Shown: positions 54,527 through 63,407 of the stretch, piece after piece
Position numbering within the stretch: position 1 is the first letter of the stretch
Layout: each line of letters begins with the position of its first letter
DNA from: Flavobacteriales bacterium
Lineage (GTDB): Bacteria > Bacteroidota > Bacteroidia > Flavobacteriales_D > Crocinitomicaceae
DNA length: 64,000 nucleotides
Direction of reading: 5' to 3'
NCBI GenBank assembly: GCA_947460825.1
Contig: CANHHA010000007.1
Span: 1-64,000, forward strand
Made by a program: the position numbers and the translations under genes
The notes under the pieces: model-generated
The model's input: only the letters and a program-made list of their open reading frames with translations
Database searches by the model: none
Told to the model about the DNA's origin: nothing

Positions 54527-55039
54527 ATGAAAACAATTAAATTCGGTCCTGTATTTTTTATCTTACTTACCGTTTCTTTAGGAAAACTTGGCCATGCACA
54601 GACGATAAATCCTCAATCCATTAATAGCGGAGGGAACAGCTTGGCTCAAGTAAATGGAACCTTGAGTTTTACGGTTGGGGAATTGGTTGTATTTGGTTTG
54701 ATTGACATTCAGGGCAATACGCTTGGTGGAGGATTTACGTCAGGAGCCACCTTATCCACATTAAGCATTCAAGAAATAGATGTTTCAAATTTGGATGTAA
54801 ATGTGTTCCCTAACCCAACCCACAATTTAATTAATATTCAAATCAATCAATTATGTTTTGATGAATTAGTTGTAACGATTACAGATTTGTTAGGTAAGGA
54901 CGTTTACTATGGTAAATATGCTGGAATTCCCAATATAATTCGAATCAATACCGCCTCGTATACAAGTGGAACATATATTTTGTCTTTGAAAAATCAAAAC
55001 AACCAAGTGCTTAGCACATTTAAAGTAACTAAAAACTAA
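54527..55039 (+). CDS. Small T9SS-sorted secreted protein
   Basis: 170 aa. Signal peptide ends around GHAQTINP. The short N-terminal module (INSGGNSLAQVNGTLSFTVGELVVFG...GGGFTSGATLS) is common in Bacteroidota secreted proteins. The last 75 residues are a type A T9SS sorting domain (VNVFPNPTHNLINIQIN, VTITDLLGKDVYYGK, SGTYILSLKNQNNQVLSTFKV). It is 5 bp upstream of a surface protein gene, probably the same transcript. Confidence 0.8.
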   Translation: MKTIKFGPVFFILLTVSLGKLGHAQTINPQSINSGGNSLAQVNGTLSFTVGELVVFGLIDIQGNTLGGGFTSGATLSTLSIQEIDVSNLDVNVFPNPTHNLINIQINQLCFDELVVTITDLLGKDVYYGKYAGIPNIIRINTASYTSGTYILSLKNQNNQVLSTFKVTKN

Positions 55040-55044
55040 CCGTA

Positions 55045-56265
55045 ATGCACAAAATAAGACTAATTATTGGGTTGCTGTTTATTCTGTTAAATTTCCAGGT
55101 AAATTCTCAAATCCCACCGAATGCATTTAACTACAGCGCTGTGGCAAGAGATGCTCAAAGCATTCCTATAGCCAATACTACTATTGGCATTCAAATAAGT
55201 ATCTTGAAAGGTTCTTCATCGGGTGCCTCTCAATATATTGAGAATCATACCGTGTTGACAGATGCTTTTGGACTTTTTAATTTGGCAATTGGCACTGGAT
55301 CAATACAAAGCGGTTCAATGGCTACAATCGACTGGAGCAACGATAACTACTACCTGAAAGTAGGAATGGACGCAGCAGGTGGAACAAACTTTCTTGTAAT
55401 GGGAACTACTCAGTTGTTAAGTGTTCCTTATGCCATGTATGCAAAAAATGCAGGTGGGATTGGAGGCCTACCAGTCCCCACCGTAACAACAAATGTGGTT
55501 ACAGAAATAGGTTCAAACCATGCTAAGTTTAGCGGTGTTATCGGTGGTGTTAATGCAAATTACATTGTATCAAAAGGAGTTGTTATCTCACAAACACCTA
55601 ACCCAACTACTCAAAACCCATTGGCAAACGTACTTTCTGCTGGCGATAGTATTGGTCCTTATGATGTTAATGATTTTGCTTATTATAATAACACTGCTAA
55701 CGGTCCATTATTGCCAAATACTACTTATTATGTGCGTGCTTATGCGACAACAGAAAACAATATCACTTTTTACGGTAACGAAGTTAGTTTTACGACCTTA
55801 GGTGTTGGCCAAATAGGTACGGGTGGCGGTATTGTGTTTTTTGCTAAAGCGAATAGCACCGGTGGATGGCAGTACCTTGAAATAGCAACGAATGATCAAA
55901 GTACTGGAATTTCGTGGGGTTGTGAAGTTGGACCATCATTAAATACAGGGATGGGTTTAGGCGCGGGATCAACGAATACATCGTTAATTGTGGGTACGTG
56001 TAATGAAGTGAATTTTGCCGCAAAACTTTGCGATAATTTATCGTTGGGCGGTCAAACAGATTGGTTTTTACCTTCAGGGTATGAACTCATATTGGCGGCT
56101 CAACAGGCAAATAGCCAAGTTACTCAGGATTTATTAGCGAGTACATATTGGACTAGCTACTCCAGCTCAATCTATTTTGGGCAAGCTGAATCTTTGGTTA
56201 ACGGTGGCTTGTATCTACAAAGTAGATCAAATCTGTTGCATGTTCGCGCAATCAGGGCTTTTTAA
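55045..56265 (+). CDS. Secreted surface protein with DUF1566-like C-terminus
   Basis: 406 aa. Signal peptide ends near FQVNSQIPP. N-terminal domain FNYSAVARDAQSIPIANTTIGIQISILKG (about 25-130) ends with LLSVPYAMYAKNAGG, a widespread Bacteroidota module. A fibronectin-like middle (about 150-250; LLPNTTYYVRAYATTENNITFYGNEVSFTT) and a C-terminal domain (GGIVFFAKAN...GQTDWFLPSGYELILAAQQ...LHVRAIRAF) resemble the DUF1566/lectin-like fold. Ligand unknown. No T9SS sorting domain is visible. Confidence 0.8.
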   Translation: MHKIRLIIGLLFILLNFQVNSQIPPNAFNYSAVARDAQSIPIANTTIGIQISILKGSSSGASQYIENHTVLTDAFGLFNLAIGTGSIQSGSMATIDWSNDNYYLKVGMDAAGGTNFLVMGTTQLLSVPYAMYAKNAGGIGGLPVPTVTTNVVTEIGSNHAKFSGVIGGVNANYIVSKGVVISQTPNPTTQNPLANVLSAGDSIGPYDVNDFAYYNNTANGPLLPNTTYYVRAYATTENNITFYGNEVSFTTLGVGQIGTGGGIVFFAKANSTGGWQYLEIATNDQSTGISWGCEVGPSLNTGMGLGAGSTNTSLIVGTCNEVNFAAKLCDNLSLGGQTDWFLPSGYELILAAQQANSQVTQDLLASTYWTSYSSSIYFGQAESLVNGGLYLQSRSNLLHVRAIRAF

Positions 56266-56338
56266 TAAAATTGATATCATCTTTAATGAAGTTAAAGACG
56301 TGGTGATATTTTAGTTAGAACAATAACAATGTAATCCT

Positions 56339-57073
56339 ATGCATACAACGATGAACCAAATTCTAAATTTATACAGGTCAAAATACCCGTTTCATTCCTT
56401 CTATGAATTGGCATCCGCCAAAATTATGAAGAACAATGCGCTTTTGGGAGAAAATTACCCTTATCTCGTAGATAACTCATCCCTTCTTGGTCTTAAATTT
56501 AAAGCAAACCCAGGGGACATAAGGGTTGACTTGCCCATTTGGTTTGGCGACCCATCAAAGGTTAAGCTAAAAGTTATGATATTGGGTAGAGAACCGAGAA
56601 ATAGCCACGATAAGTTCAACATAGAAGTAAGTAATGAACATAATTTTGTTTTCGGAACTCCTTTTGGCATAGAATATTGGTCAGAGAAAAATAAATATTA
56701 CCGATCTTTTAAAAATTTGATTAAAAACGATGAGATATTAACTTATTTCTCGGATGTAGTAAAAACCTACGAGGTTAAACAATCAAAAACTGAGAGTGAT
56801 CTCCATGCCAAAGTTAGTTTTTGGAAAAAAGCTGAAATGGAAAAAGATAACCTAGTTTTTTTGAAGACTGAGGTGGATTTGTTAAATCCCGATGTTATTA
56901 TTGGTTTAGGAAACGATAGCTATAATTTCCTTAAAAAGCACTTTAAATCATTTGATGTTCAAAAAGTTATACATCCTAATGCTAGGCAAGACAAGAAATC
57001 AGGTCTGAATGCATGGGTAACAGCCGAAATTAAGATATCGGAAATAATAAAATCCTCAAAAAGTATAGCATGA
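56339..57073 (+). CDS. Uracil-DNA-glycosylase-superfamily-like protein
   Basis: 244 aa; an ATG at 56351 is an alternative start. VKLKVMILGREPRNSHD sits where UDG-like proteins carry the GxxP motif, and DVIIGLGNDSYNFLKKHF plus VIHPNAR resembles their C-terminal strand and histidine motif. The catalytic Asp of family 1 UDG is replaced (GREPRN), so DNA glycosylase activity is doubtful. It lies in an AT-rich segment with secreted proteins of unknown function and overlaps the next gene (ATGA). Confidence 0.6.
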   Translation: MHTTMNQILNLYRSKYPFHSFYELASAKIMKNNALLGENYPYLVDNSSLLGLKFKANPGDIRVDLPIWFGDPSKVKLKVMILGREPRNSHDKFNIEVSNEHNFVFGTPFGIEYWSEKNKYYRSFKNLIKNDEILTYFSDVVKTYEVKQSKTESDLHAKVSFWKKAEMEKDNLVFLKTEVDLLNPDVIIGLGNDSYNFLKKHFKSFDVQKVIHPNARQDKKSGLNAWVTAEIKISEIIKSSKSIA

Positions 57074-57528
57074 ATAAGTTGATTTATTTAAAAGCAATAT
57101 TTTTGATCATGTTGTTGGTTAATTCCAACGGAAGTTGGTCCCAGGGTAATCTTCAATTCTCTCAAGTTATCAACCTCACTCCGGGTAATACGTATACCGT
57201 ACCTGCAAATAAAGTATTAAAAATTGAATCATTAACATTCCAATCTCTTCCCATATATACCACAAGTTTGCAATCACAACAGTGTGCTGGAAATAATACT
57301 TGCCAATGTACATGGTCCGCCCAGTCATATTTGAATATTGGTTCCTTATCTTACTCATCGCAATTGGCTATTTCTAGTTCTATCGGACCTTGCCCTGCCA
57401 CTAATTCGGCTAGTGTTACTCTTCCAAACATAGTTTTCCCAATATGGTTAAACGCAGGCAAACAAATTTCTATACAAAATATAACGGGCGTTATGTTATC
57501 AGCAATAGAGTTTAATATTATTCCATGA
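57070..57528 (+). CDS. Small secreted protein of unknown function
   Basis: 152 aa. Signal peptide MNKLIYLKAIFLIMLLVNSNGSWSQG. The mature part is Ser/Thr/Asn-rich and predicted beta-structured, with Cys residues in CAGNNTCQCTW and GPCPATN. It overlaps the UDG-like gene by 4 nt, which suggests coupled translation although their cell locations differ. Not recognised. Confidence 0.65.
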   Translation: MNKLIYLKAIFLIMLLVNSNGSWSQGNLQFSQVINLTPGNTYTVPANKVLKIESLTFQSLPIYTTSLQSQQCAGNNTCQCTWSAQSYLNIGSLSYSSQLAISSSIGPCPATNSASVTLPNIVFPIWLNAGKQISIQNITGVMLSAIEFNIIP

Positions 57529-57616
57529 TGGCTTAAGCGCATCGCTGTAGTATTATAATAAATCTTATCAAGATATATGTCAACTCATTATGCACATCAA
57601 TCCTTTGATGTTGATG

Positions 57617-57970
57617 CTATCTCAACCTCCCCACCATCAAAAACACCCCAAACCCCGCTCCAAGAGAGAGTACTATATTAACGGCAAGAAGCGCCCATTG
57701 TCCTTGCTCAAACAACTGAACATTCTCAGCTGAAAAGGTGCTGAAGGTGCTAAATCCTCCACAAAATCCAACCCCAATCAATGGTAACAACCACGCAGGT
57801 TTGTCTCCAGATTTTAAATATATAACCAACAAGGCAAGGAGGGCCGTAGCAAGAACATTGCTGACCAAGGTAGCCCAAGGGAAATGCTTTGATTGTACCA
57901 GCTGTTGAGCAATGAAGTAACGAAGCATACTGCCCATCCCGCCGCCAATAAATACTAAGATCCAGTTCAT
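57617..57970 (-). CDS. crcB: Fluoride exporter CrcB/Fluc
   Basis: 117 aa, four membrane segments, normal Fluc length. GGGMGSMLRYFIAQQ and GFCGGFSTFSTFSAE (the Na+/F- site region with the FSTFS motif) are canonical. It forms a dual-topology dimer that lets F- leave the cell. It is last in the hpt-adk-obgE-PAP2-crcB operon, overlapping PAP2 by 4 nt. No fluoride riboswitch is visible. Confidence 0.93.
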   Translation of the reverse strand: MNWILVFIGGGMGSMLRYFIAQQLVQSKHFPWATLVSNVLATALLALLVIYLKSGDKPAWLLPLIGVGFCGGFSTFSTFSAENVQLFEQGQWALLAVNIVLSLGAGFGVFLMVGRLR

Positions 57971-58545
57971 AGGTCTAATGTTTTTTTAGCGAAAACCTGT
58001 GCGGCAAATCCAAGGAGACCACCAACAAGTATTCCCGCAAAGATATCACTTGGATAATGCACCCCTAAATACATGCGGCTGTAACATACCAAGATTCCCC
58101 AGATTCCCAATACCCACAACCAGAGATTATTCTTGCGATGAATGAGTGGAACGATAAAAAAATAAAATCCTGCATAGTTCGCGGCATGTGAAGAAATGAA
58201 CCCGTATTGTCCTCCGCGATAATACACCCCAGGAGATTCCTCGTAATAATGCAGTTTCGGGCCTATAACTAAGTGATGTGAGGGCCTGTAACGTTTAACC
58301 CCTTCTTTGAAAACGCGGCTCGATATAAGGTCTGTTAGGATTACCGTTAGTAAAATTACCCCAAAAATATACAGGGATTTTTTCCATGCATATTGTCTGA
58401 AAAGGATCGCCAGTGTTATTGCGTATAAGGGGAACGATATCCATGTTTTGCTCGCATACCAAAAAAAGTAATCTAACCATGGAGTATTCCATCCGTTAAT
58501 AAGCACTAGGAGTTCTTGGTCTATATGCTCAAGCCATCCGATCAT
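57967..58545 (-). CDS. PAP2 family phosphatase
   Basis: 192 aa integral membrane phosphatase. Motifs are KEGVKRYRP (KX6RP), SSHAAN (variant of PSGH) and [13 protein letters not shown] (SRX5HX3D). The family acts on phosphatidic acid, undecaprenyl pyrophosphate or lipid A phosphates at the periplasmic face. It overlaps obgE and crcB by 4 nt each. Confidence 0.92.
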   Translation of the reverse strand: MIGWLEHIDQELLVLINGWNTPWLDYFFWYASKTWISFPLYAITLAILFRQYAWKKSLYIFGVILLTVILTDLISSRVFKEGVKRYRPSHHLVIGPKLHYYEESPGVYYRGGQYGFISSHAANYAGFYFFIVPLIHRKNNLWLWVLGIWGILVCYSRMYLGVHYPSDIFAGILVGGLLGFAAQVFAKKTLDL

Positions 58546-59534
58546 TCATTCAAGGCTTTCCAAATCATATCTTTCAATTCAGACAAACCCGTTTGAGCTA
58601 CTGCGGAGATAAAACAAACCGGTAAATCTTTAGGGAGTAATTTAGTCATTTGCTTCATCATGAGTTCATCCAACATATCGCTTTTGGTAATAGCCAACAT
58701 ACGCGTTTTGTGCACCAATTCCGGATTGTATTTTTTGAGCTCCTTCAGTAGAATTTTGTATTCTTTTTTAATGTCGCTGCTGTCTGCTGGTATCATGAAA
58801 AGCAACACAGAATTCCGTTCAATGTGTCTGAGGAAACGCAAACCAAGACCTTTTCCCTCATGTGCACCTTCAATAATCCCAGGAATGTCTGCCATTACAA
58901 AAGAACGATGGTCTCGGTATGAGACAATTCCTAAGTTAGGCCTTAGTGTGGTAAATGGATAATCCCCAATTTCTGGTTTGGCTGCAGACAGCACTGAAAG
59001 CAAGGTGCTTTTACCGGCATTTGGAAATCCGACTAACCCAACATCAGCAAGGATTTTTAATTCCAAGATTTTCCATCCCTCCATGCCTGTTTCACCGGGT
59101 TGAGCGTACCTTGGTGTTTGGTTGGTTGGCGATTTAAAATGGTCGTTTCCGAGTCCTCCACGTCCGCCGCGCTCAATGATTTTCTCCTCTCCCTCTTCGG
59201 TAATTTCAAACAAGACTTCACCGGTTTCACCATCTTTTGCAATCGTACCAAGAGGTACTTCTATGTAGCTGTCTTTTCCTTGCGCACCGGTTTTGAGTGC
59301 CCCTGAACCATGAACGCCATGATCAGCCTTGATATGTTTTTGGTATTTTAAATGTAGTAAGGTCCACAGCTGTTTGTTTCCTCGAACAATAATATGCCCC
59401 CCACGACCACCGTCTCCTCCATCTGGTCCACCTTTCGGTATATACTTTTCTCTTCTAAAGTGGGTTGAACCGCCTCCGCCGTTACCTGATTTTGTGTGGA
59501 TTTTAACGTAATCAACGAAATTGTCTGAAGCCAT
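58542..59534 (-). CDS. obgE: GTPase Obg
   Basis: 330 aa. The Gly-rich OBG fold (about 1-158: [37 protein letters not shown]) is followed by a GTPase domain with P-loop GFPNAGKST, the G3 site DIPGI and the G4 site TKSD. The C-terminal OCT domain of longer Obg proteins is absent, as usual in Bacteroidota. Involved in 50S assembly and stress control. Its start codon overlaps the adk stop by 1 nt (TAATG). Confidence 0.97.
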   Translation of the reverse strand: MASDNFVDYVKIHTKSGNGGGGSTHFRREKYIPKGGPDGGDGGRGGHIIVRGNKQLWTLLHLKYQKHIKADHGVHGSGALKTGAQGKDSYIEVPLGTIAKDGETGEVLFEITEEGEEKIIERGGRGGLGNDHFKSPTNQTPRYAQPGETGMEGWKILELKILADVGLVGFPNAGKSTLLSVLSAAKPEIGDYPFTTLRPNLGIVSYRDHRSFVMADIPGIIEGAHEGKGLGLRFLRHIERNSVLLFMIPADSSDIKKEYKILLKELKKYNPELVHKTRMLAITKSDMLDELMMKQMTKLLPKDLPVCFISAVAQTGLSELKDMIWKALNE

Positions 59535-60109
59535 TATTTTTTTGAATCAATTGCGGAAAAAAGCCGCTCGGTTATGGAATCTATGGTGCCGATTCCATCG
59601 ATTGCAATATACTTGTGTTGAGCTGCATAGTAATCCTTAACAGGAGCTGTTTCTCGGTTGTACACGGCAATTCGGTTGGCAATAATTTCTGGGTCTGCAT
59701 CATCGGCTCGACCACTGCTGATGGCTCTTGTAGTTAATCGAGCTTTAAGTTCTTCTTCCGCAACCTCGAGACCGAGCATCACGGTAATGGCTGTATTCAA
59801 TGTTTCAAGAAGCGTATCCAAGGCATTAGCTTGCGGATTTGTTCTAGGAAAGCCATCAAAGATGAATCCCTTGGGATCGTGTTGCTTCAACACTTCATTC
59901 TTTAACATATCAATGGTTACTTCGTCTGGTACCAAGTGACCTTGGTCCATGTAGGTACGCGCAAGTTTACCGAGTTCTGTTTCATTTTTTAAATGATACC
60001 GAAAGATATCTCCGGTGGAGAGATGAACTAGCTTATATCGTTCAATGAGTCGTTCTGATTGGGTGCCTTTGCCTGCCCCCGGAGGTCCAAATAATACAAT
60101 GTTTAACAT
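59534..60109 (-). CDS. adk: Adenylate kinase
   Basis: 191 aa. P-loop [10 protein letters not shown], the AMP-binding HLSTGDIFR and DGFPRT, plus the short LID segment (about 120-140) without zinc ligands, mark a short-type Adk. It catalyses AMP + ATP = 2 ADP. It lies 5 bp after hpt. Confidence 0.97.
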   Translation of the reverse strand: MLNIVLFGPPGAGKGTQSERLIERYKLVHLSTGDIFRYHLKNETELGKLARTYMDQGHLVPDEVTIDMLKNEVLKQHDPKGFIFDGFPRTNPQANALDTLLETLNTAITVMLGLEVAEEELKARLTTRAISSGRADDADPEIIANRIAVYNRETAPVKDYYAAQHKYIAIDGIGTIDSITERLFSAIDSKK

Positions 60110-60114
60110 ATGTC

Positions 60115-60651
60115 TTAAGATTTGACTTGGTAAATTGCGGATAAATTACGTCCGTGTTGGTCATAGTCTAATCCATAACCTACTACGAATTTATTGGGAA
60201 TCTCAAAACCATAATATTTCGGTGGATGGATCCCACGATAGGCCTCCTTTTTAAAAAGTGTGGCACAAACTTCAATGGATACAGGCTCTTGAATGGAGAG
60301 TAATTTTATTACCTTATCGATGGTGATTCCCGTGTCTACAATATCTTCAATAATAATTACGTGCCGATCTTTCACGGTTCCCGTTAATCCAATGAGTTCA
60401 TCAACCCGGCCCGTGGTTTCCGTTCCTGCATACGAACTTACTTTCATGAACGAAATTTCACAGGGAAGCGTGATTCGTTTCATTAGGTCTGAGGTAAACA
60501 TGAATGCGCCATTCAATACCGAAAGAAAGATCAATTCTTTTCCTTCATAATCTGTGTTTATTCGATGGGCCAACGAATCAACAGCGGCGAGAATCTCGGA
60601 TTCACTGAGATACGGAATGAATGATTTATCGTGTAATTGAATGGTTTCCAT
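60115..60651 (-). CDS. hpt: Hypoxanthine phosphoribosyltransferase
   Basis: 178 aa type I PRTase for purine salvage. The PRPP-binding loop VIIIEDIVDTGITID is canonical, and the flexible-loop and base-binding regions (MKVSSYAGTETTGRV; KFVVGYGLDYDQHGRNL) are present. It opens the operon hpt-adk-obgE-PAP2-crcB, pairing purine salvage with adenylate balance. Confidence 0.95.
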   Translation of the reverse strand: METIQLHDKSFIPYLSESEILAAVDSLAHRINTDYEGKELIFLSVLNGAFMFTSDLMKRITLPCEISFMKVSSYAGTETTGRVDELIGLTGTVKDRHVIIIEDIVDTGITIDKVIKLLSIQEPVSIEVCATLFKKEAYRGIHPPKYYGFEIPNKFVVGYGLDYDQHGRNLSAIYQVKS

Positions 60652-60664
60652 ACGTAATGTGGGT

Positions 60665-60672
60665 CAAAGGTA
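60665..60672 (-). promoter_or_regulatory. -7 promoter box of hpt-adk-obgE operon
   Basis: Minus strand TACCTTTG (plus 60672-60665), 13 nt before the hpt ATG. Confidence 0.5.
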
Positions 60673-60717
60673 CTAAAAAACCAAAAACGAATGAAGTGAA
60701 ACAATACGTGCTTTAGC

Positions 60718-60725
60718 TATCTTTG
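60718..60725 (+). promoter_or_regulatory. -7 promoter box of purK
   Basis: TATCTTTG, 19 nt before the ATG at 60745; divergent from the hpt promoter. Confidence 0.5.
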
Positions 60726-60744
60726 TCAGAAATACGGATATTGG

Positions 60745-61869
60745 ATGTATAAAAAGATTGGCGTGCTTGGCGGTGGTCAGCTCGGACGAATGCTCATTCA
60801 AGAAGCAATAAACTTGGATGTTGAACTCCATTGTTTAGAGAATGATGATGACGCACCTTGTGCGAAAATTGCCCATGGATTTAAAAAAGGTTCCATTACC
60901 GATAAACAAACGGTACTTGATTTCGGTGCTGCATTTGATCTAATAACCGTTGAAATAGAGAATGTCTCGATTGAAGCGCTCTATGAATTGGAAGGATTGG
61001 GAAAAAAGGTATTTCCGCAACCTCGGGTACTGGAATTAATAAAAGATAAAGGCCTTCAGAAACAATTTTATGCGCAGCATAATATCCCAACGGCTCCCTT
61101 CATGTTATTGGATGCTAATTCAGATGACATTCCTCCGTTGGATTTTCCATTTGTACAAAAGCTCCGCGTTGGAGGATATGATGGTAAAGGGGTTAAAATA
61201 ATACGTTCTCAAACGGATTGGGAAAATCGATTTACTCTTCCATCTGTGATTGAAGCGATGATTCCCTTTGAGAAAGAATTGTCGGTAATTGTAGCCAGAA
61301 ATCCAAATGGTGAAGCAACCTGCTTTGATGCGGTAGAATGTGAATTCAATTCGGAAGCAAATTTGGTGGAATTTCAGTTTTCACCGGCAGCCATTTCCAA
61401 AGAAATAGAAGCCAAGGCTCAGGAAATTGCCAAGCATGTGATTTCAACCTTAGATATGGTGGGTTTGTTGGCGGTAGAGTTCTTTCTTACTGAATCCGGG
61501 GAGTTGTTAGTCAATGAAATCGCTCCACGGCCACATAATTCCGGACATCACACCATCGAGTGTTGCTATACCTCACAATTTGCGCAGCATTTGAGAGCAA
61601 TTTTGAATTTACCCTTGGGAGACACACGCTTGATTATGCCTGGGGCCATGCTGAATATTGTTGGAGAAAAGGGATTTGAAGGACCTGCCGTTTATCAAGG
61701 GTTGCAGGATGTTTTAGCAATGTCAGGAGTGTATGTGCATTTGTACGGTAAATCAACTACGAAACCTTTTCGGAAAATGGGTCATGTGACCGTGTTGGGA
61801 AGAGAGATATCTGAAATAAAAGAGCGAATCGAGTACATAAAAACAACCTTATTATGTCAAAGCTACTAA
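60745..61869 (+). CDS. purK: N5-carboxyaminoimidazole ribonucleotide synthase
   Basis: 374 aa ATP-grasp enzyme of purine synthesis. GVLGGGQLGRMLIQEA at the start is the PurK signature, followed by FPFVQKLRVGGYDGKGVKII in the ATP-grasp domain and NEIAPRPHNSGHHTIE, a diagnostic block. The C-terminal residues overlap the following lipoprotein gene by 16 bp. Confidence 0.96.
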   Translation: MYKKIGVLGGGQLGRMLIQEAINLDVELHCLENDDDAPCAKIAHGFKKGSITDKQTVLDFGAAFDLITVEIENVSIEALYELEGLGKKVFPQPRVLELIKDKGLQKQFYAQHNIPTAPFMLLDANSDDIPPLDFPFVQKLRVGGYDGKGVKIIRSQTDWENRFTLPSVIEAMIPFEKELSVIVARNPNGEATCFDAVECEFNSEANLVEFQFSPAAISKEIEAKAQEIAKHVISTLDMVGLLAVEFFLTESGELLVNEIAPRPHNSGHHTIECCYTSQFAQHLRAILNLPLGDTRLIMPGAMLNIVGEKGFEGPAVYQGLQDVLAMSGVYVHLYGKSTTKPFRKMGHVTVLGREISEIKERIEYIKTTLLCQSY

Positions 61870-62507
61870 GTTACAGCATGGGATGTTTACTGCTTATCTT
61901 TATAAGCAGTGCATGCAAGGCGAATAAAAAAGCGTGTTCAATTCCAAAAGCTTCCGTAAAACAGGAAATAGAGCAGTGGAAAGCAGAATTATTGATTAAC
62001 GGTGAGGTAGGTCCTCCGTGCAAAAGGCGATACGATATTTGGATTGAAGAAAATCCAAATTATTATTACGGAATGCAACCGGTAAAGGAACTGAGCTCAG
62101 ATTTAAATGAGGATGGTAAAGAGGAGTTACTTTGTTATTTTCCGGCGGTTAACTGCGTTGGAGGAAATGGAACTGATTCAGATTTTGCGATGTTCTTGTT
62201 TCATAAGGATAGCATGTTACTAACCAATAAACGAATCAGTCTACAAATAGAAGAATATATCGAAGCTACCATTTATTCCAACCGTCTTGGTGAGAAAACG
62301 ATCGAAATAACAGATGTAAATATATTTTATGAATCAATGACGCGAACGATCAATGGCCGCTATGCGCTTTGGGTGTATGAAGATGCCCACTGTTGTCCAT
62401 CCTACGAAGGTACATTTAGCTATGATCCGTTTGAATTATCGATTGAAATGATGGATAAAACGCTTGGTGAAATCACCAATGATGCAGCTGAGATGCGCGG
62501 GTTTTAA
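61854..62507 (+). CDS. Hypothetical lipoprotein (217 aa)
   Basis: Starts inside the purK frame (16-bp overlap). Lipobox ISSAC near residue 21 gives a lipoprotein. SSDLNEDGKEELLCYF resembles an EF-hand-like FG-GAP calcium-binding loop (DLNEDGKEE). Two Cys pairs (GPPCKRRYD; DAHCCPSYEG) may form disulfides. Not otherwise recognised. The stop is 16 bp before the left palindrome array. Confidence 0.7.
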   Translation: MSKLLSYSMGCLLLIFISSACKANKKACSIPKASVKQEIEQWKAELLINGEVGPPCKRRYDIWIEENPNYYYGMQPVKELSSDLNEDGKEELLCYFPAVNCVGGNGTDSDFAMFLFHKDSMLLTNKRISLQIEEYIEATIYSNRLGEKTIEITDVNIFYESMTRTINGRYALWVYEDAHCCPSYEGTFSYDPFELSIEMMDKTLGEITNDAAEMRGF

Positions 62508-62523
62508 TCGGGTATAAATTTGT

Positions 62524-62884
62524 GTACGACTCCGAAGGAGTCGATTTAATTCGGTTTCCATTAGGTAAAATATAGGACTCCTTCGGAGTCTCAAATGTTA
62601 CACGAACAATTGAGCTCTAAATGAGACGACTCCATTCGGAGTCGAATTAAACTTCGTTGGTGTAGTTGTAAATCGGGGTCCTTTTGGTAAGAATTAGGAC
62701 TCCATCGGAGTCCGATGTATTAACAAAGAATCGAGCTCAAAAGAGACGACTCCATCGGAGTCGAATTAAACCTCGTTGATGTAGTTGTAAATCGGGGTCC
62801 TTTTGGTAAGAACTAGGACTCCATCGGAGTCCGATGTATTAACAAAGAATCGATCTCAAAAGAGACGACTCCATCGGAGTCGAA
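62524..62884. repeat. Palindrome array B-left (paired 17-bp palindromes, 119-bp period)
   Basis: The roughly 430-bp gap before the transposase holds seven palindromes. A CGACTCC-GAA-GGAGTCG leader palindrome is at 62527. GGACTCC-N3-GGAGTCC-type copies lie at 62575 (TTC loop, last base T), 62697 and 62816; CGACTCC-N3/4-GGAGTCG copies at 62627 (4-nt loop), 62747 and 62866. The last two units repeat at exactly 119 bp (62697 to 62816, 62747 to 62866). Linkers are also conserved (GATGTATTAACAAAGAATCG; TTGTAAATCGGGGTCCTTTTGG). Spacers are constant, so this is not a CRISPR. Confidence 0.96.
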
Positions 62885-62939
62885 CCATACAAAACCTAAA
62901 CAACGAAAAATAAAATATAAAAAATGTTGTTTAAGAGCT

Positions 62940-63407
62940 ATGCCAAATACCTATTCTCAAATATATATTCACCTCGTTTTCGCGGTAAAATATCGACAAT
63001 CTTTGATAAATGAATCCTGGGAAACTGAGCTTTACAAGTATATTAATGGTGTTATTCAAAACAAGGGTCAGCTTCCTATCGCGATTAATGGAATGCCAGA
63101 TCATATTCACATTCTATTTATCATGAAGCCTACCTGTTGCATATCTGATTTGGTACGAGAAATTAAAAAATCGAGCACTGAATTTATTACCGTAAAAGGT
63201 TTTGTGCGCACCAAATTTCAATGGCAACAAGGTTTTGGCGCATTTTCTTACAGTCAGTCTTCGTTGGGAAATGTGAAGCGATATATAGAAAATCAAAAAC
63301 ATCATCATGCGGTAAAAACGTTTAAGAGAGAATATCAAGAATTTTTAAGCATGTTTGATATTGATTATAATCAGGATTATTTGTTTGATTGGATTCTTGA
63401 AAAATAG
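62940..63407 (+). CDS. IS200/RAYT-like Y1 HUH transposase (TnpA_REP type)
   Basis: 155 aa single-domain Y1 transposase. The metal-binding HUH motif is H55-I-H57 (GMPDHIHILF). The C-terminal helix has the likely nucleophile Y115 (NVKRYIENQKHHH), preceded by WQQGFGAFSYS, a typical TnpA_REP/IS200 block. No TnpB/IscB accessory gene is present. It appears intact. Family members cut and rejoin single-stranded DNA at hairpins. Here the gene is flanked on both sides by palindrome arrays, fitting a RAYT tied to REP-like elements. The start is ATG at 62940, 58 bp after the last left palindrome. Confidence 0.93.
   Translation: MPNTYSQIYIHLVFAVKYRQSLINESWETELYKYINGVIQNKGQLPIAINGMPDHIHILFIMKPTCCISDLVREIKKSSTEFITVKGFVRTKFQWQQGFGAFSYSQSSLGNVKRYIENQKHHHAVKTFKREYQEFLSMFDIDYNQDYLFDWILEK
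62940..63407 (+). mobile_element. RAYT-like gene unit within palindrome arrays
   Basis: The gene plus its arrays (62524-63763) behave as one cluster: array-gene-array with both arrays in the same orientation. Whether the unit as a whole moves is unknown; no target-site duplication was seen. Confidence 0.6.

Noticed and set aside
57529-57616. Fluoride riboswitch for crcB
   Set aside because: crcB is the last gene of an overlapping operon, so no leader precedes it, and the gap noted is downstream of it; no riboswitch-like motif is visible.
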